Assembly: GCA_947492825.1 (NCBI GenBank)
Contig: CANLNT010000002.1
Coordinates: 566,501-630,500 of the forward strand
Origin: an uncultured Paracoccaceae bacterium
GTDB taxonomy: Bacteria; Pseudomonadota; Alphaproteobacteria; Rhodobacterales; Rhodobacteraceae
Length of the DNA stretch: 64,000 nt
Reading direction: 5' to 3'
Part shown: piece by piece, positions 1 through 7,582 of the stretch
How positions within the stretch are numbered: the first letter of the stretch is position 1
Layout: every line of letters starts with the position of its first letter
Position numbers and translations under genes: made by a program
Notes under the pieces: generated by a model
Told to the model about the DNA's origin: nothing
The model's input: only the letters and a program-made list of their open reading frames with translations
Database searches by the model: none

Positions 1-734
1 AATTCGCCGAAGAAAGTCTGAGCGCTGATCCGGACAATGTTGGCCTGCAGATGATTGTCGCCTCGACCAAGGTTGGCATCGGGCAAGTCGAAGAAGGCCG
101 GGCGATGATGGAAGACATGCTGGCAGAAAATGACCAGTTGGAAGCCGCGTGGACCACGTTGATCCGTATTGCATCGCTGCAAGGCGACAAGGAACAGCGC
201 GATGCGCTGATGGAACGGGCCACAAGTGCTATGCCCAATTCGGTGGCTCTCGCCTGGGCGCAGGCCAGTGTTTTGACCGAAGAGGGTGATCCCGAAGGCG
301 CGATTGAAATCTACGAACGGGTCTATGACCGGGCATCGGGGTCGCTGTTGATCGCCAACAACCTTGCGACTTTGCTGGCTAATTTCCGGGAAGACCCCGA
401 AAGTCTTGAGCGGGCCTATACCGTGGCGCGCCGTTTGCGCGGGTCCGAAATTCCGGCATTTCAGGACACCTATGGCTGGATCGCCTATCGCCGCGGCGAC
501 CCAGAAGAGGCTTTGCCGTATCTGGAAGACGCAGCCAAGGGCCTGCCCGATGATCCATCGGTGCTGTACCACCTTGGCGTCGTCTATCAGGCGCTGGAAC
601 GCGAGGCGGACGCTTTGAAGGCGTTCAATGATGCGACCCAGACCGAGGGGAGCCTGGCTCAATTCCCGGAAATTTCCCTTGCTCAGGCCGAAGCGGACAA
701 GCTGATTGCTGCTGGGGTAACACCGACGGAGTAG
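1..734 (+). CDS. TPR-repeat protein, C-terminal part (EPS/exosortase-associated, PrsT-like)
   Basis: The reading frame is open from base 3, so the gene starts before the window and only about 243 C-terminal residues are seen. The sequence is a string of degenerate tetratricopeptide repeats with the usual alternating small and aromatic residues, for example YGWIAYRRGDPEEALPYLE and VLYHLGVVYQALEREADALK. Such proteins form protein-protein scaffolds. A TPR protein directly before a Wza-type export protein and an outer-membrane barrel resembles the PrsT component of exosortase-linked EPS loci; that is inference from position and repeat style. No catalytic motif is visible. The next gene starts about 160 bases downstream. 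Confidence 0.75.
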   Translation, partial: FAEESLSADPDNVGLQMIVASTKVGIGQVEEGRAMMEDMLAENDQLEAAWTTLIRIASLQGDKEQRDALMERATSAMPNSVALAWAQASVLTEEGDPEGAIEIYERVYDRASGSLLIANNLATLLANFREDPESLERAYTVARRLRGSEIPAFQDTYGWIAYRRGDPEEALPYLEDAAKGLPDDPSVLYHLGVVYQALEREADALKAFNDATQTEGSLAQFPEISLAQAEADKLIAAGVTPTE

Positions 735-791
735 GCCGAAAGTCACAAAAGCGCCTTATTTCAAGGGGGTTCTGTGACGGGAAGGAAACAA

Positions 792-829
792 AATCCCGAA
801 ATTTCGGGGATTGAACCAGAAAATGGTTC
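792..829 (+). repeat. Two adjacent stem-loops between TPR gene and export gene
   Basis: AATCCCGAAA (792-801) pairs with TTTCGGGGATT (802-812) with one bulged base. GAACC (813-817) pairs with GGTTC (825-829). Neither is followed by a T run, so they are not classic terminators. They may stabilise or attenuate the transcript between the TPR gene and the export gene. This is seen in the sequence; the function is unknown. Confidence 0.4.
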
Positions 830-894
830 CCCCGGATGCGTAACAGGTGAATAACGCTTTTTGGATGGGTGCGTTAACTGACAAAGGTCACCTG

Positions 895-1503
895 ATGAAA
901 AAGATTCTCGTTCTACTTTTTGCGCTGCTTTTCGCGAATGCTGCAGCCGCGCAGGATGGATATCGCGTTGGCCCCGGCGACACGCTGTCGATCGAGGTGC
1001 TGGAAGATCCCGGTTTGAACCGGAGCGTTCTGGTGTTGCCGAACGGGTCGATCACATTCCCCTTTGCCGGTTCTCTGCCTGTACGCGGTAAGACACCTGG
1101 CCAGATCGGATCGATCATCGCATCGGGTATCGCCGCGCAGTTCGCGCAAACGCCCAATGTCTTTGTCTCGGTTCAGCAGCTGCGTCCGCGCATTCCAAGT
1201 TCATCAGGCCCGGCACCGGACCCAACCGTCGATATCTTCTTCTTGGGCGAATGGGCGTCGCCCGGTCCAAAAGAGCTGGATGAAGGCGTGACCATGTTGC
1301 AGGCGATGGCCGCCGGTGGCGGGTTCACAAATTTCGCCGCCCAGAAGCGCATCCAATTGCGCCGTACAAACACACAAACAGGTGCGGTCAGCACAGTCAT
1401 CATCAACTATCAGGCTATCGCAGATGGGTCCGAGGTTCTTCGGGATATCGTTCTGCAGGATGGTGATGTTCTTGTTGCGCCAGAGCGCCGGCTATTCGAG
1501 TAA
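895..1503 (+). CDS. Polysaccharide export protein, Wza/BexD type (short form)
   Basis: This predicted periplasmic/outer-membrane export protein has 202 residues. I chose ATG 895 over GTG 847 because it is followed at once by a good signal peptide (MKKILVLLFALLFANAAAA) and preceded by AAAGG. The mature part begins with the hallmark of the Poly_export domain (YRVGPGDTLSIEVLED, then LPNGSITFPFAGSLPVRGKT), followed by an SLBB-like half with FFLGEWASPGP. Proteins of this family line the outer-membrane exit of EPS polymers. It has no lipobox cysteine, unlike the second family member at 24480. It lies 19 bases before the beta-barrel gene and probably shares an operon with it and with the TPR gene. 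Confidence 0.85.
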   Translation: MKKILVLLFALLFANAAAAQDGYRVGPGDTLSIEVLEDPGLNRSVLVLPNGSITFPFAGSLPVRGKTPGQIGSIIASGIAAQFAQTPNVFVSVQQLRPRIPSSSGPAPDPTVDIFFLGEWASPGPKELDEGVTMLQAMAAGGGFTNFAAQKRIQLRRTNTQTGAVSTVIINYQAIADGSEVLRDIVLQDGDVLVAPERRLFE

Positions 1504-1522
1504 CTGAACTGGAACTGACAAC

Positions 1523-2887
1523 ATGACACTACGGTTTGCCCGTTTTGGACACCTTCGGAAACGCGGGGTCCTGACCGTTATGTTGTGTAGTGTCGGCATT
1601 GGTGCTTTGGCGCAGGCGACGGATAGCAATCCGTCGCTTTTGCGTTTGTCTGCCGGGGCCGAGTTCGGGGACGACAACTTGTTGTTCTCGCGCGCTAATT
1701 TGCAGATCAACCGCGCCACCCGCACACAGCAGTTTCGGTTCTCTGCGGACGCCAAGATCGCAGAGATCAGCGAAGCCGACAGCAACTTTGGGATCATCAG
1801 TCCCCGTTTGCGGCTGAGCTATGCCCAGCAAAGCGGGCCGGTTTCGTTCAACGTTGGCTACAGCTATGCCAGCGACGACATCGACGGTCTGGCCGTTTTG
1901 GATGACCCGGATCTGTTGCTGGACGAGGATAGTTTCGTCACCACACGTGGCACCCGCACGCAACACACGGGATCGTTGGGTGCCGAATATGGAGAAAGCG
2001 GGCCGTTTGGCGTGCGGATTGATCTGGGATTTACGGACCTGTCCTATGACGACATCGGCAGTGCCGCGCTTTTTGACAACACGGTGCGGACCACCGATCT
2101 TGCCTTGCGGTTTGATGTCACGCGGGTCTTTAGCGTCAATGCAACGCTTGGTTACAGCGTCGATGATCGCCAGGATACGCTGAGCACCTATCAGGTACGT
2201 CGCGATGCCTCGATCGGGGTGGGTGCAAACGTCAACCGCGTCACGACAGCCGAAGCCACGGTCAGTTTTTCGGAGATTGAGACCGAGATTGATGATGGCA
2301 CCGGCGGGCGGTCGAGCGTCACTGATGACGGCTTTGGCTTTGATCTGGGGCTCACGATTGCGCAGCGCGGCGGTGAAAGCCGGTTTGCCTATAGTCGGTC
2401 GGTGGATATTGGCGGTGCCGATGATCGTCTGACCTATTCCCGCACCAGCGAGCTGACCAAGACGCAATCGCTGAGCTATACGATCGGGGCGATCAAACAG
2501 GGCGATGATGTTTCCTTTCTGGGGAATGTGAATTTCGCGCAAGAGCTGCGTAACGGCCAAATCTCTGTCCGCGGGTCGCAGGATGGGTTTGTCACCAATG
2601 AAGGCACGCGGGCCATCGCGCGGCAGGTGCGGGCCAGCTATTCTACAGAACTGACATCGACGAGCAGCGTGACCTTTGCAGCATCTTTGGCGAGCCTTGA
2701 CTATAATGATGCAGCCGTCGACGACGGCAGCAGTGCAGGCGCTTCGGTGACCTATCGCCACGAACTGACCCGCGACTGGGACGTGTCAGCGACCGTTTCG
2801 CATTCGGTCACCAAAGAGGGCGACGCTGAAGACAGCGACACCAGCCTGTCGGTCAGTCTGAACCGTGATTTTGAGCTGTTCCGCTAA
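1523..2887 (+). CDS. Outer-membrane beta-barrel protein (EPS-associated)
   Basis: This 454-residue protein has an N-terminal signal region (basic start, then VLTVMLCSVGIGALAQA). After it comes a long series of amphipathic strands rich in S, T, Y and alternating polar/apolar residues, typical of a monomeric outer-membrane barrel, ending LNRDFELFR. Barrel proteins of this kind (the uncharacterised PEP-CTERM-associated family, or BBP2-like) accompany Wza homologues in exosortase-type EPS loci, where they may act as a porin-like exit or anchor. The assignment rests on architecture and neighbours, not on a diagnostic motif. The gene overlaps the convergent TetR gene by 4 bases. Confidence 0.7.
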   Translation: MTLRFARFGHLRKRGVLTVMLCSVGIGALAQATDSNPSLLRLSAGAEFGDDNLLFSRANLQINRATRTQQFRFSADAKIAEISEADSNFGIISPRLRLSYAQQSGPVSFNVGYSYASDDIDGLAVLDDPDLLLDEDSFVTTRGTRTQHTGSLGAEYGESGPFGVRIDLGFTDLSYDDIGSAALFDNTVRTTDLALRFDVTRVFSVNATLGYSVDDRQDTLSTYQVRRDASIGVGANVNRVTTAEATVSFSEIETEIDDGTGGRSSVTDDGFGFDLGLTIAQRGGESRFAYSRSVDIGGADDRLTYSRTSELTKTQSLSYTIGAIKQGDDVSFLGNVNFAQELRNGQISVRGSQDGFVTNEGTRAIARQVRASYSTELTSTSSVTFAASLASLDYNDAAVDDGSSAGASVTYRHELTRDWDVSATVSHSVTKEGDAEDSDTSLSVSLNRDFELFR

Positions 2888-3519
2888 GTCTGGTCCAGCT
2901 TCAGCACGGTGTCGCGAAACTGCGCCATTTCGCCCTGTGAGGCGTGTTTTCCAGTGAACGCAAAGATGTATTGCGCGACCTGATCCAGCCGTTCCTGGGT
3001 GGTTTCCTGAAGGTCGGCATCGGTATAGCCGATTTGCATGTAATAAAGCACACGCGCCCGAATACGGGCGTCTTCGGGTGTGTAGCCGTGACGTGAAAAC
3101 ATCGTTGCCAGCGCATCGAGACGTTGATCATCTGACTGACGCAGAACCTTGCGCACATCCGGTGACCGACGCGCCCAGTCGCGAACTGCAAAGTCGAGCC
3201 TGTTGTTGAACCGCGCCTCATCTATGAAGCAGATAAAGACGTTGCAGATTGCGGCGGTGATGGTGGGTTGGTCCGCGTGGGAGTGACTGACCAGCGCCTT
3301 GGTATTTGTCGCAATCCAGTGGTCCAGCAGGGCGGTCAGCAGTTCCTTGCGGCTTTGGAAATACCAGTAAAAGCTGGAGCGTGAGACATCCAGACGTTGG
3401 GCGAGTGTCAGCACTTTGACCCGTTCAACCCCGTCAGAGACGAGGATCGCTTGCGCCGCATCAAGCCAGTCCTGCCGGGTGACTTTGGTATTGCCGGGAA
3501 GGGTGTCCGGATCTGTCAT
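2884..3519 (-). CDS. TetR/AcrR-family transcriptional regulator
   Basis: The protein has 211 residues. The N-terminal helix-turn-helix spans about residues 30-60 (LAQRLDVSRSSFYWYFQSRK, the TetR signature with FYWYF). The C-terminal ligand/dimerisation domain is all alpha. It is the last gene of a three-gene minus-strand operon: its ATG overlaps the MttB-like gene's TGA by one base (TGATG), indicating translational coupling. The ligand is probably a substrate or intermediate of the methylated-amine pathway. The tandem palindrome at 7514-7542, upstream of the operon, is the best candidate operator, which would make the system autoregulated. That link is inferred. Confidence 0.9.
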   Translation of the reverse strand: MTDPDTLPGNTKVTRQDWLDAAQAILVSDGVERVKVLTLAQRLDVSRSSFYWYFQSRKELLTALLDHWIATNTKALVSHSHADQPTITAAICNVFICFIDEARFNNRLDFAVRDWARRSPDVRKVLRQSDDQRLDALATMFSRHGYTPEDARIRARVLYYMQIGYTDADLQETTQERLDQVAQYIFAFTGKHASQGEMAQFRDTVLKLDQT

Positions 3520-5057
3520 CAGCTGACCGGAGGTTCGCCGCCTGAAGCGGTACCTTTGGCGATGTAGTCTTGCAACGCGCCAAGGCGGGTGGGGTCGACG
3601 GCGACGCTGGAGGGTTCAGCAAGGATGGATTGCCAGATCCCGGTCGCGCGTGTGGTTGCATCAACGGCACCCCGTTCTGTCCAAGTGCCGAAGTTGTCGT
3701 AGGTGGCGACAACGGGTTCATAGAATTCGGTTTGGTAGCGCGCCATCGTGTGGTTCGCGCCAAAGAAGTGGCCACCCGGTTGCACCTCTGCCAGCGCATC
3801 AAGGCCGATGTCGCTGCCCGCTTCGGTGCCAGCAGCGCAAAGCTCTGCCACCATGTTGAGCACCTCGATATCGGTAATCAGCTTTTCGTAGGACACGGAT
3901 AGCCCGCCTTCGAGCCAGCCAGCGGCGTGGATGATCACGGTCGCACCGGCCATCAGGCAGCCCCAAGTGCCGAACTGGGTTTCGTTGGCGGCCTGAACGT
4001 CTGACAGGTTCGCCGCAGAGCCAGAGGCGCTGCGCCAAGGCAGGCCAATCAACCGCGCAAGCTGCCCGGCAGCCAGCGAGGCGCGAAAGTGTTCGGGCGT
4101 TCCAAAGACCGGCGCGCCAGATTTCATGTCAACGTTGCTGGTGAAGGTGCCATAGCAGACCGGCGCGCCCGGGTTGGTAAGTTGCACAAGCGTGATGGCG
4201 GCCAACGCCTCTGCATGGGAAAGGGTGATCGCCCCGGCCACGGTGATTGGGGCCATTGCCCCCATCAGGGTGAAGGGCGTCACGATGCTGACCTGACCCG
4301 CCTTGGCAAAGTCCATCAGGCCCTGCGCCATGGGCACGTCGATGGTGCGGGGTGAGTTGGTGTTGATAATCGTGTAGCAATGCGACTGCGCGGCAAAGTC
4401 CGCGTCGGACAGGCCGCGAAAATCGCGCAGCATCTCGAATGATTGTTCAACCTGGCCGGTGCCGCGCGAGAAGATGAAGGGTACCTTGTCGGTTAGTGTC
4501 AGCTGCGATTCCATCGTGGCGTAGTGACGCAGGTGGATCGGCACGTCCTGCGGTTCGATAAGCGGCGGAATCATGTGCAGCACATCGAAATGTTGGGTTA
4601 GCCGTGTCAGCTCGTCATAGTCATGACGGGTGCCGGGGCGGCGACCCCTAGTCAGGTCAGTGGCATGAGGCGCGCCTGCACCGGGCTGAAAGACAAGGTT
4701 GCCAAGCTCCAGCACGATGTCGCGGTGCCGCGCGCCGCCTGCAACGGGAATGGATTTCGGCGCGGAGGTGAGGGCGGACGTGACGATGTCACGTCCAATG
4801 CGCACCATTTCTGAGTCTTCGTCCACCAGTGCGCCGCCTGCGGCCAACATCGTGCGCGCTTCGGGCAGCAGAACCCTGATGCCAAGGGTTTCCAGCGTGT
4901 CGAGTGCTGCATTGTGCATCGCGGCGATGTGGTCATCGGTGAAGGCCTTCATCGGCGGGAAGGGGTTGCGCAGGTTGCGATAATCCACGTTACGGGCGGC
5001 AGGCGTTTCGGTTGCGCTGCGCCGCCTTCCGCCCCGCCGTGTTGGCCCTAGGGTCAT
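3519..5057 (-). CDS. MttB-family (non-pyrrolysine) methyltransferase
   Basis: The protein has 512 residues and matches the trimethylamine methyltransferase (MttB) family over its whole length, for example GQVSIVTPFTLMGAMAPITV, CYGTFTSNVDMKSGAPVFGT and EVQPGGHFFGANHTM. The archaeal trimethylamine enzyme carries an in-frame amber codon read as pyrrolysine; here the frame is continuous, so this is the non-Pyl branch that demethylates glycine betaine or related quaternary amines. Its start overlaps the end of the upstream dehydrogenase gene by 4 bases (ATGA). No corrinoid protein (MttC/MtgC) or corrinoid activator is in the window, so the methyl acceptor must be encoded elsewhere or differ. The substrate cannot be told from sequence. 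Confidence 0.85.
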   Translation of the reverse strand: MTLGPTRRGGRRRSATETPAARNVDYRNLRNPFPPMKAFTDDHIAAMHNAALDTLETLGIRVLLPEARTMLAAGGALVDEDSEMVRIGRDIVTSALTSAPKSIPVAGGARHRDIVLELGNLVFQPGAGAPHATDLTRGRRPGTRHDYDELTRLTQHFDVLHMIPPLIEPQDVPIHLRHYATMESQLTLTDKVPFIFSRGTGQVEQSFEMLRDFRGLSDADFAAQSHCYTIINTNSPRTIDVPMAQGLMDFAKAGQVSIVTPFTLMGAMAPITVAGAITLSHAEALAAITLVQLTNPGAPVCYGTFTSNVDMKSGAPVFGTPEHFRASLAAGQLARLIGLPWRSASGSAANLSDVQAANETQFGTWGCLMAGATVIIHAAGWLEGGLSVSYEKLITDIEVLNMVAELCAAGTEAGSDIGLDALAEVQPGGHFFGANHTMARYQTEFYEPVVATYDNFGTWTERGAVDATTRATGIWQSILAEPSSVAVDPTRLGALQDYIAKGTASGGEPPVS

Positions 5058-7459
5058 CCGCGCATTGCCTTGCCCGATGGGTCATAAGGCGACGGTGCGA
5101 TGACCTTGGCGGGGCGCTCTACCCCGACGACATGCACCGCAAGGTCGGTGCCTTCGTGGGCATGTTCAGCGTTGACCAGCGCCATTGCCAACGATTTTCC
5201 GGTGGTGTGGCCGTATCCGCCCGAGGTGATAAAACCGACCTTTTCGCCGTTCGCCCAGATCGGTTCATAGCCGCTGGCGTCGGCGTTGGTGGCGTCGATT
5301 TCAAGCGTCACCTGCACCTGTGCCGGGCCATTGCCATCGCGTTCGGCAATGGCCGCGTCGCGCCCAACAAAGTCACCCTTGTCCCATTTGATCCAGCGGT
5401 CCATCGCGGTCATGCCGGGTGTGTAGCCTTGGGTGAATTCGGCGTTCCAGATGCCAAAGGACTTTTCCAACCGCAGCGAGAGCAGCGCATTGAAGCCAAA
5501 TTCGATCATACCTTCGTCGGCACCGGCGGCGAGCAGTGTCTTGCGCAGGGTGATGTGGTCGCCCATGCGGCAGTTGATCTCAAACCCCATTTCACCGGTC
5601 ACAGACATGCGGGCCACGTGCGCGCGGATCATGCCGATGTCATAAGTTCCGCAGCCAAAGAGCGGCAGCTCACCGATGGGGGCATCTGTGAGCTTTTCGA
5701 TGACGGCGCGGGATTTGGGGCCGGACAGCGAGAAGCCCGCCATTTCCTCGCCTAGGTCGCGGACGATGACGCCTTCGGCCATGTGATCGTCAAACCAGCG
5801 CATGTGCCAGCGGCGCAGATAGTAGCTGCCCATGATCCACCATGTGCCGTCGCCCCAGTTGAAGAGCGTCAGGTCCCCCTTGAGGCGGCCGTCTTCGGCC
5901 AGCATCACGGCAAGGCGCGCCCGGCCGGGTTTCGGCAGCGCGGTCGCCATGATGGAGTTGAGCCAGCTTTCGGCATTGGGGCCCGAGACCTCGAACCGGG
6001 AAAAGCCGGAGATGTCCAAGAGGCCGACATTTTCACGGACCGCCTTGCATTCGCGGGCGACGATGTCGAAGGCGTTCGAGCGCTTGAGCGAGGGGGTTTC
6101 TTCAAAGCCCGGTTCTGCAAAATAGAGCGGCACTTCCAGATCCCAGCTTTGGCCCCATTGGCAGCCCGCGGCGGTCATGTCGCTGTAGGCCGGGGCGGTC
6201 TTGAGCGGGCGGCCAGCAGGCAGCTGTTCGTTGGGGTAGGTCATCACAAAACGGCGCGAGTAGAACTGGCCGGTGGTTTCCTTGATGTATTGCTTGTTCT
6301 CGGCCCAGATGCCGTAGCGGGCGACGTCCATGCCGTAGACGTCCGCCTCTGGCGCGCCGTGGATCATCCATTCGGCCAAGGATTTGCCAACGCCGCCGCC
6401 CTGCAAGAAACCAGCCATGACGGCACAGGCCGACCAATAGCCGCGCAGTCCCGGCACCGGGCCGACCAGCGGGTTGCCATCAGGCGAGAAGGTGAAGGCG
6501 CCGTTGACCCAGGTTTTGACACCCACGTCCTGCAGGGCGGGGTAACGTTCAAACCCCATGATCAGTTCTTTCTCGATGCGATCGGGGTCTTCCTGTTGCA
6601 GTTCGAACCCGTATTCCCAAGGCGCGCCGTCCATCATCCAGTGCTGATGATCGACCTCATAGATGCCCAGCAGAACGCCCTTTTGGTCCTGCCGCAGATA
6701 GGTGAAGCCTTCGAGGTCGACGGTCATCGGGACCTCGAAGTCAAGCTCTTCGAGCGCTGGGATCGTATCAGAGATCAGGTAGTGGTGGTTCAGCGGTGAA
6801 ACGGGCAGTTCGATACCCGCCATACGGCCCACTTGTTTGGCCCATAGGCCACCGGCGTTGACGACATGTTCGCAGGAAATCGTGCCTTTCTCAGTCACCA
6901 CGTCCCAGCCTTGCAGGGTCTGGCGCAATTCCAACACACGGTTGTGTTCGATCACCTCTGCGCCGCGTTTCTTGGCAGCCCCGGCGTAGGCGTGAACGGT
7001 TCCAGTAGTGTCGATATAACCTTCGCGGTCGGCCCACATGCCGCCCAAAAGGCCATCGCCTGACATGATCGGGTTAAGTTCGACCGCTTCTTCCACAGTC
7101 ACAAGACGGCAATCTTCGATGCCGATGGATTGAAAGGTGCGATAGGCCGATTGCAGCCATTCCCAGCGGTCGGGTGTGCCCGCCATCGTCAGGCCGCCGG
7201 TCATGTGCAGGCCAATGTTCTGGCCTGATTCCTCTTCGATCTCGGACAACAGGTCGATGGTGTATGCCTGAAGGCCCGCGATGTTAGGGTCTGCATTTAG
7301 GGCATGAATACCGCCAGCGGCGTGCCAGCTAGACCCGGCTGTCAGCACTGAGCGTTCGACAAGGGCGACATCTGTCCAGCCCAGTTTGGCAAGGTGATAG
7401 AGCACGGACGCGCCAACAACGCCACCGCCGATCACCACAACGCGGTAATGAGATTTCAT
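5054..7459 (-). CDS. FAD-dependent dehydrogenase/GcvT fusion (dimethylglycine/sarcosine dehydrogenase-like)
   Basis: The protein has about 801 residues. I chose ATG 7459 because GGAGA lies 7 bases upstream; ATG 7471 is inside that Shine-Dalgarno region. Residues ~5-35 form the dinucleotide-binding fold (VVVIGGGVVGASVLYHLAK, ending in an acidic strand end VALVERS). The first half is a DAO-type FAD oxidoreductase and the second half a GcvT/aminomethyltransferase fold (GFEINCRMGDH, GFNALLSLRLEKSFG). Relatives oxidise N-methyl groups of dimethylglycine or sarcosine and pass the C1 unit to tetrahydrofolate. It is the first gene of the operon with the MttB-like and TetR genes, suggesting stepwise demethylation. 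Confidence 0.88.
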   Translation of the reverse strand: MKSHYRVVVIGGGVVGASVLYHLAKLGWTDVALVERSVLTAGSSWHAAGGIHALNADPNIAGLQAYTIDLLSEIEEESGQNIGLHMTGGLTMAGTPDRWEWLQSAYRTFQSIGIEDCRLVTVEEAVELNPIMSGDGLLGGMWADREGYIDTTGTVHAYAGAAKKRGAEVIEHNRVLELRQTLQGWDVVTEKGTISCEHVVNAGGLWAKQVGRMAGIELPVSPLNHHYLISDTIPALEELDFEVPMTVDLEGFTYLRQDQKGVLLGIYEVDHQHWMMDGAPWEYGFELQQEDPDRIEKELIMGFERYPALQDVGVKTWVNGAFTFSPDGNPLVGPVPGLRGYWSACAVMAGFLQGGGVGKSLAEWMIHGAPEADVYGMDVARYGIWAENKQYIKETTGQFYSRRFVMTYPNEQLPAGRPLKTAPAYSDMTAAGCQWGQSWDLEVPLYFAEPGFEETPSLKRSNAFDIVARECKAVRENVGLLDISGFSRFEVSGPNAESWLNSIMATALPKPGRARLAVMLAEDGRLKGDLTLFNWGDGTWWIMGSYYLRRWHMRWFDDHMAEGVIVRDLGEEMAGFSLSGPKSRAVIEKLTDAPIGELPLFGCGTYDIGMIRAHVARMSVTGEMGFEINCRMGDHITLRKTLLAAGADEGMIEFGFNALLSLRLEKSFGIWNAEFTQGYTPGMTAMDRWIKWDKGDFVGRDAAIAERDGNGPAQVQVTLEIDATNADASGYEPIWANGEKVGFITSGGYGHTTGKSLAMALVNAEHAHEGTDLAVHVVGVERPAKVIAPSPYDPSGKAMRG

Positions 7460-7513
7460 CCAGGTCTCCATTCGTCAAAAAGCGAGTCGTTTTGTGAACG
7501 CTAATCGACGTTG

Positions 7514-7542
7514 GACACTTGTGTCTAGACACTTCTGTCTAG
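7514..7542. promoter_or_regulatory. Tandem palindromic operator, candidate TetR-type site
   Basis: Two 14-base units sit head to tail, GACACTTGTGTCTA (7514-7527) and GACACTTCTGTCTA (7528-7541), differing at one base. Each unit is itself dyad-symmetric (GACAC-TT-GTGTC; TAGACA-CTTC-TGTCTA at 7526-7541), and TGTCTAGACA at 7522-7531 is a perfect palindrome across the junction. The element lies 55-83 bases upstream of the dehydrogenase gene start, in the only sizeable gap of the island. That is where an operator for the operon-encoded TetR protein would be expected. Confidence 0.65.
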
Positions 7543-7582
7543 TGGTTTGTTCGGGTCAACCGGTTGGGTCGTGACGGTGTCG

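Noticed and set aside
1529-2761. Long antisense open frame (410 codons) opposite the outer-membrane barrel gene
   Set aside because: No start context or recognisable domain; the sense frame has a signal peptide and barrel pattern. Long antisense frames are common in G+C-rich genes.
3519-5057. Possible pyrrolysine (amber) codon in the MttB-like gene
   Set aside because: The reading frame is uninterrupted over the full family length, so this is the non-Pyl subgroup.
5783-6799. Antisense open frame of 338 codons inside the dehydrogenase/GcvT gene
   Set aside because: The sense protein is continuous with known family motifs across this region; the antisense product shows none.
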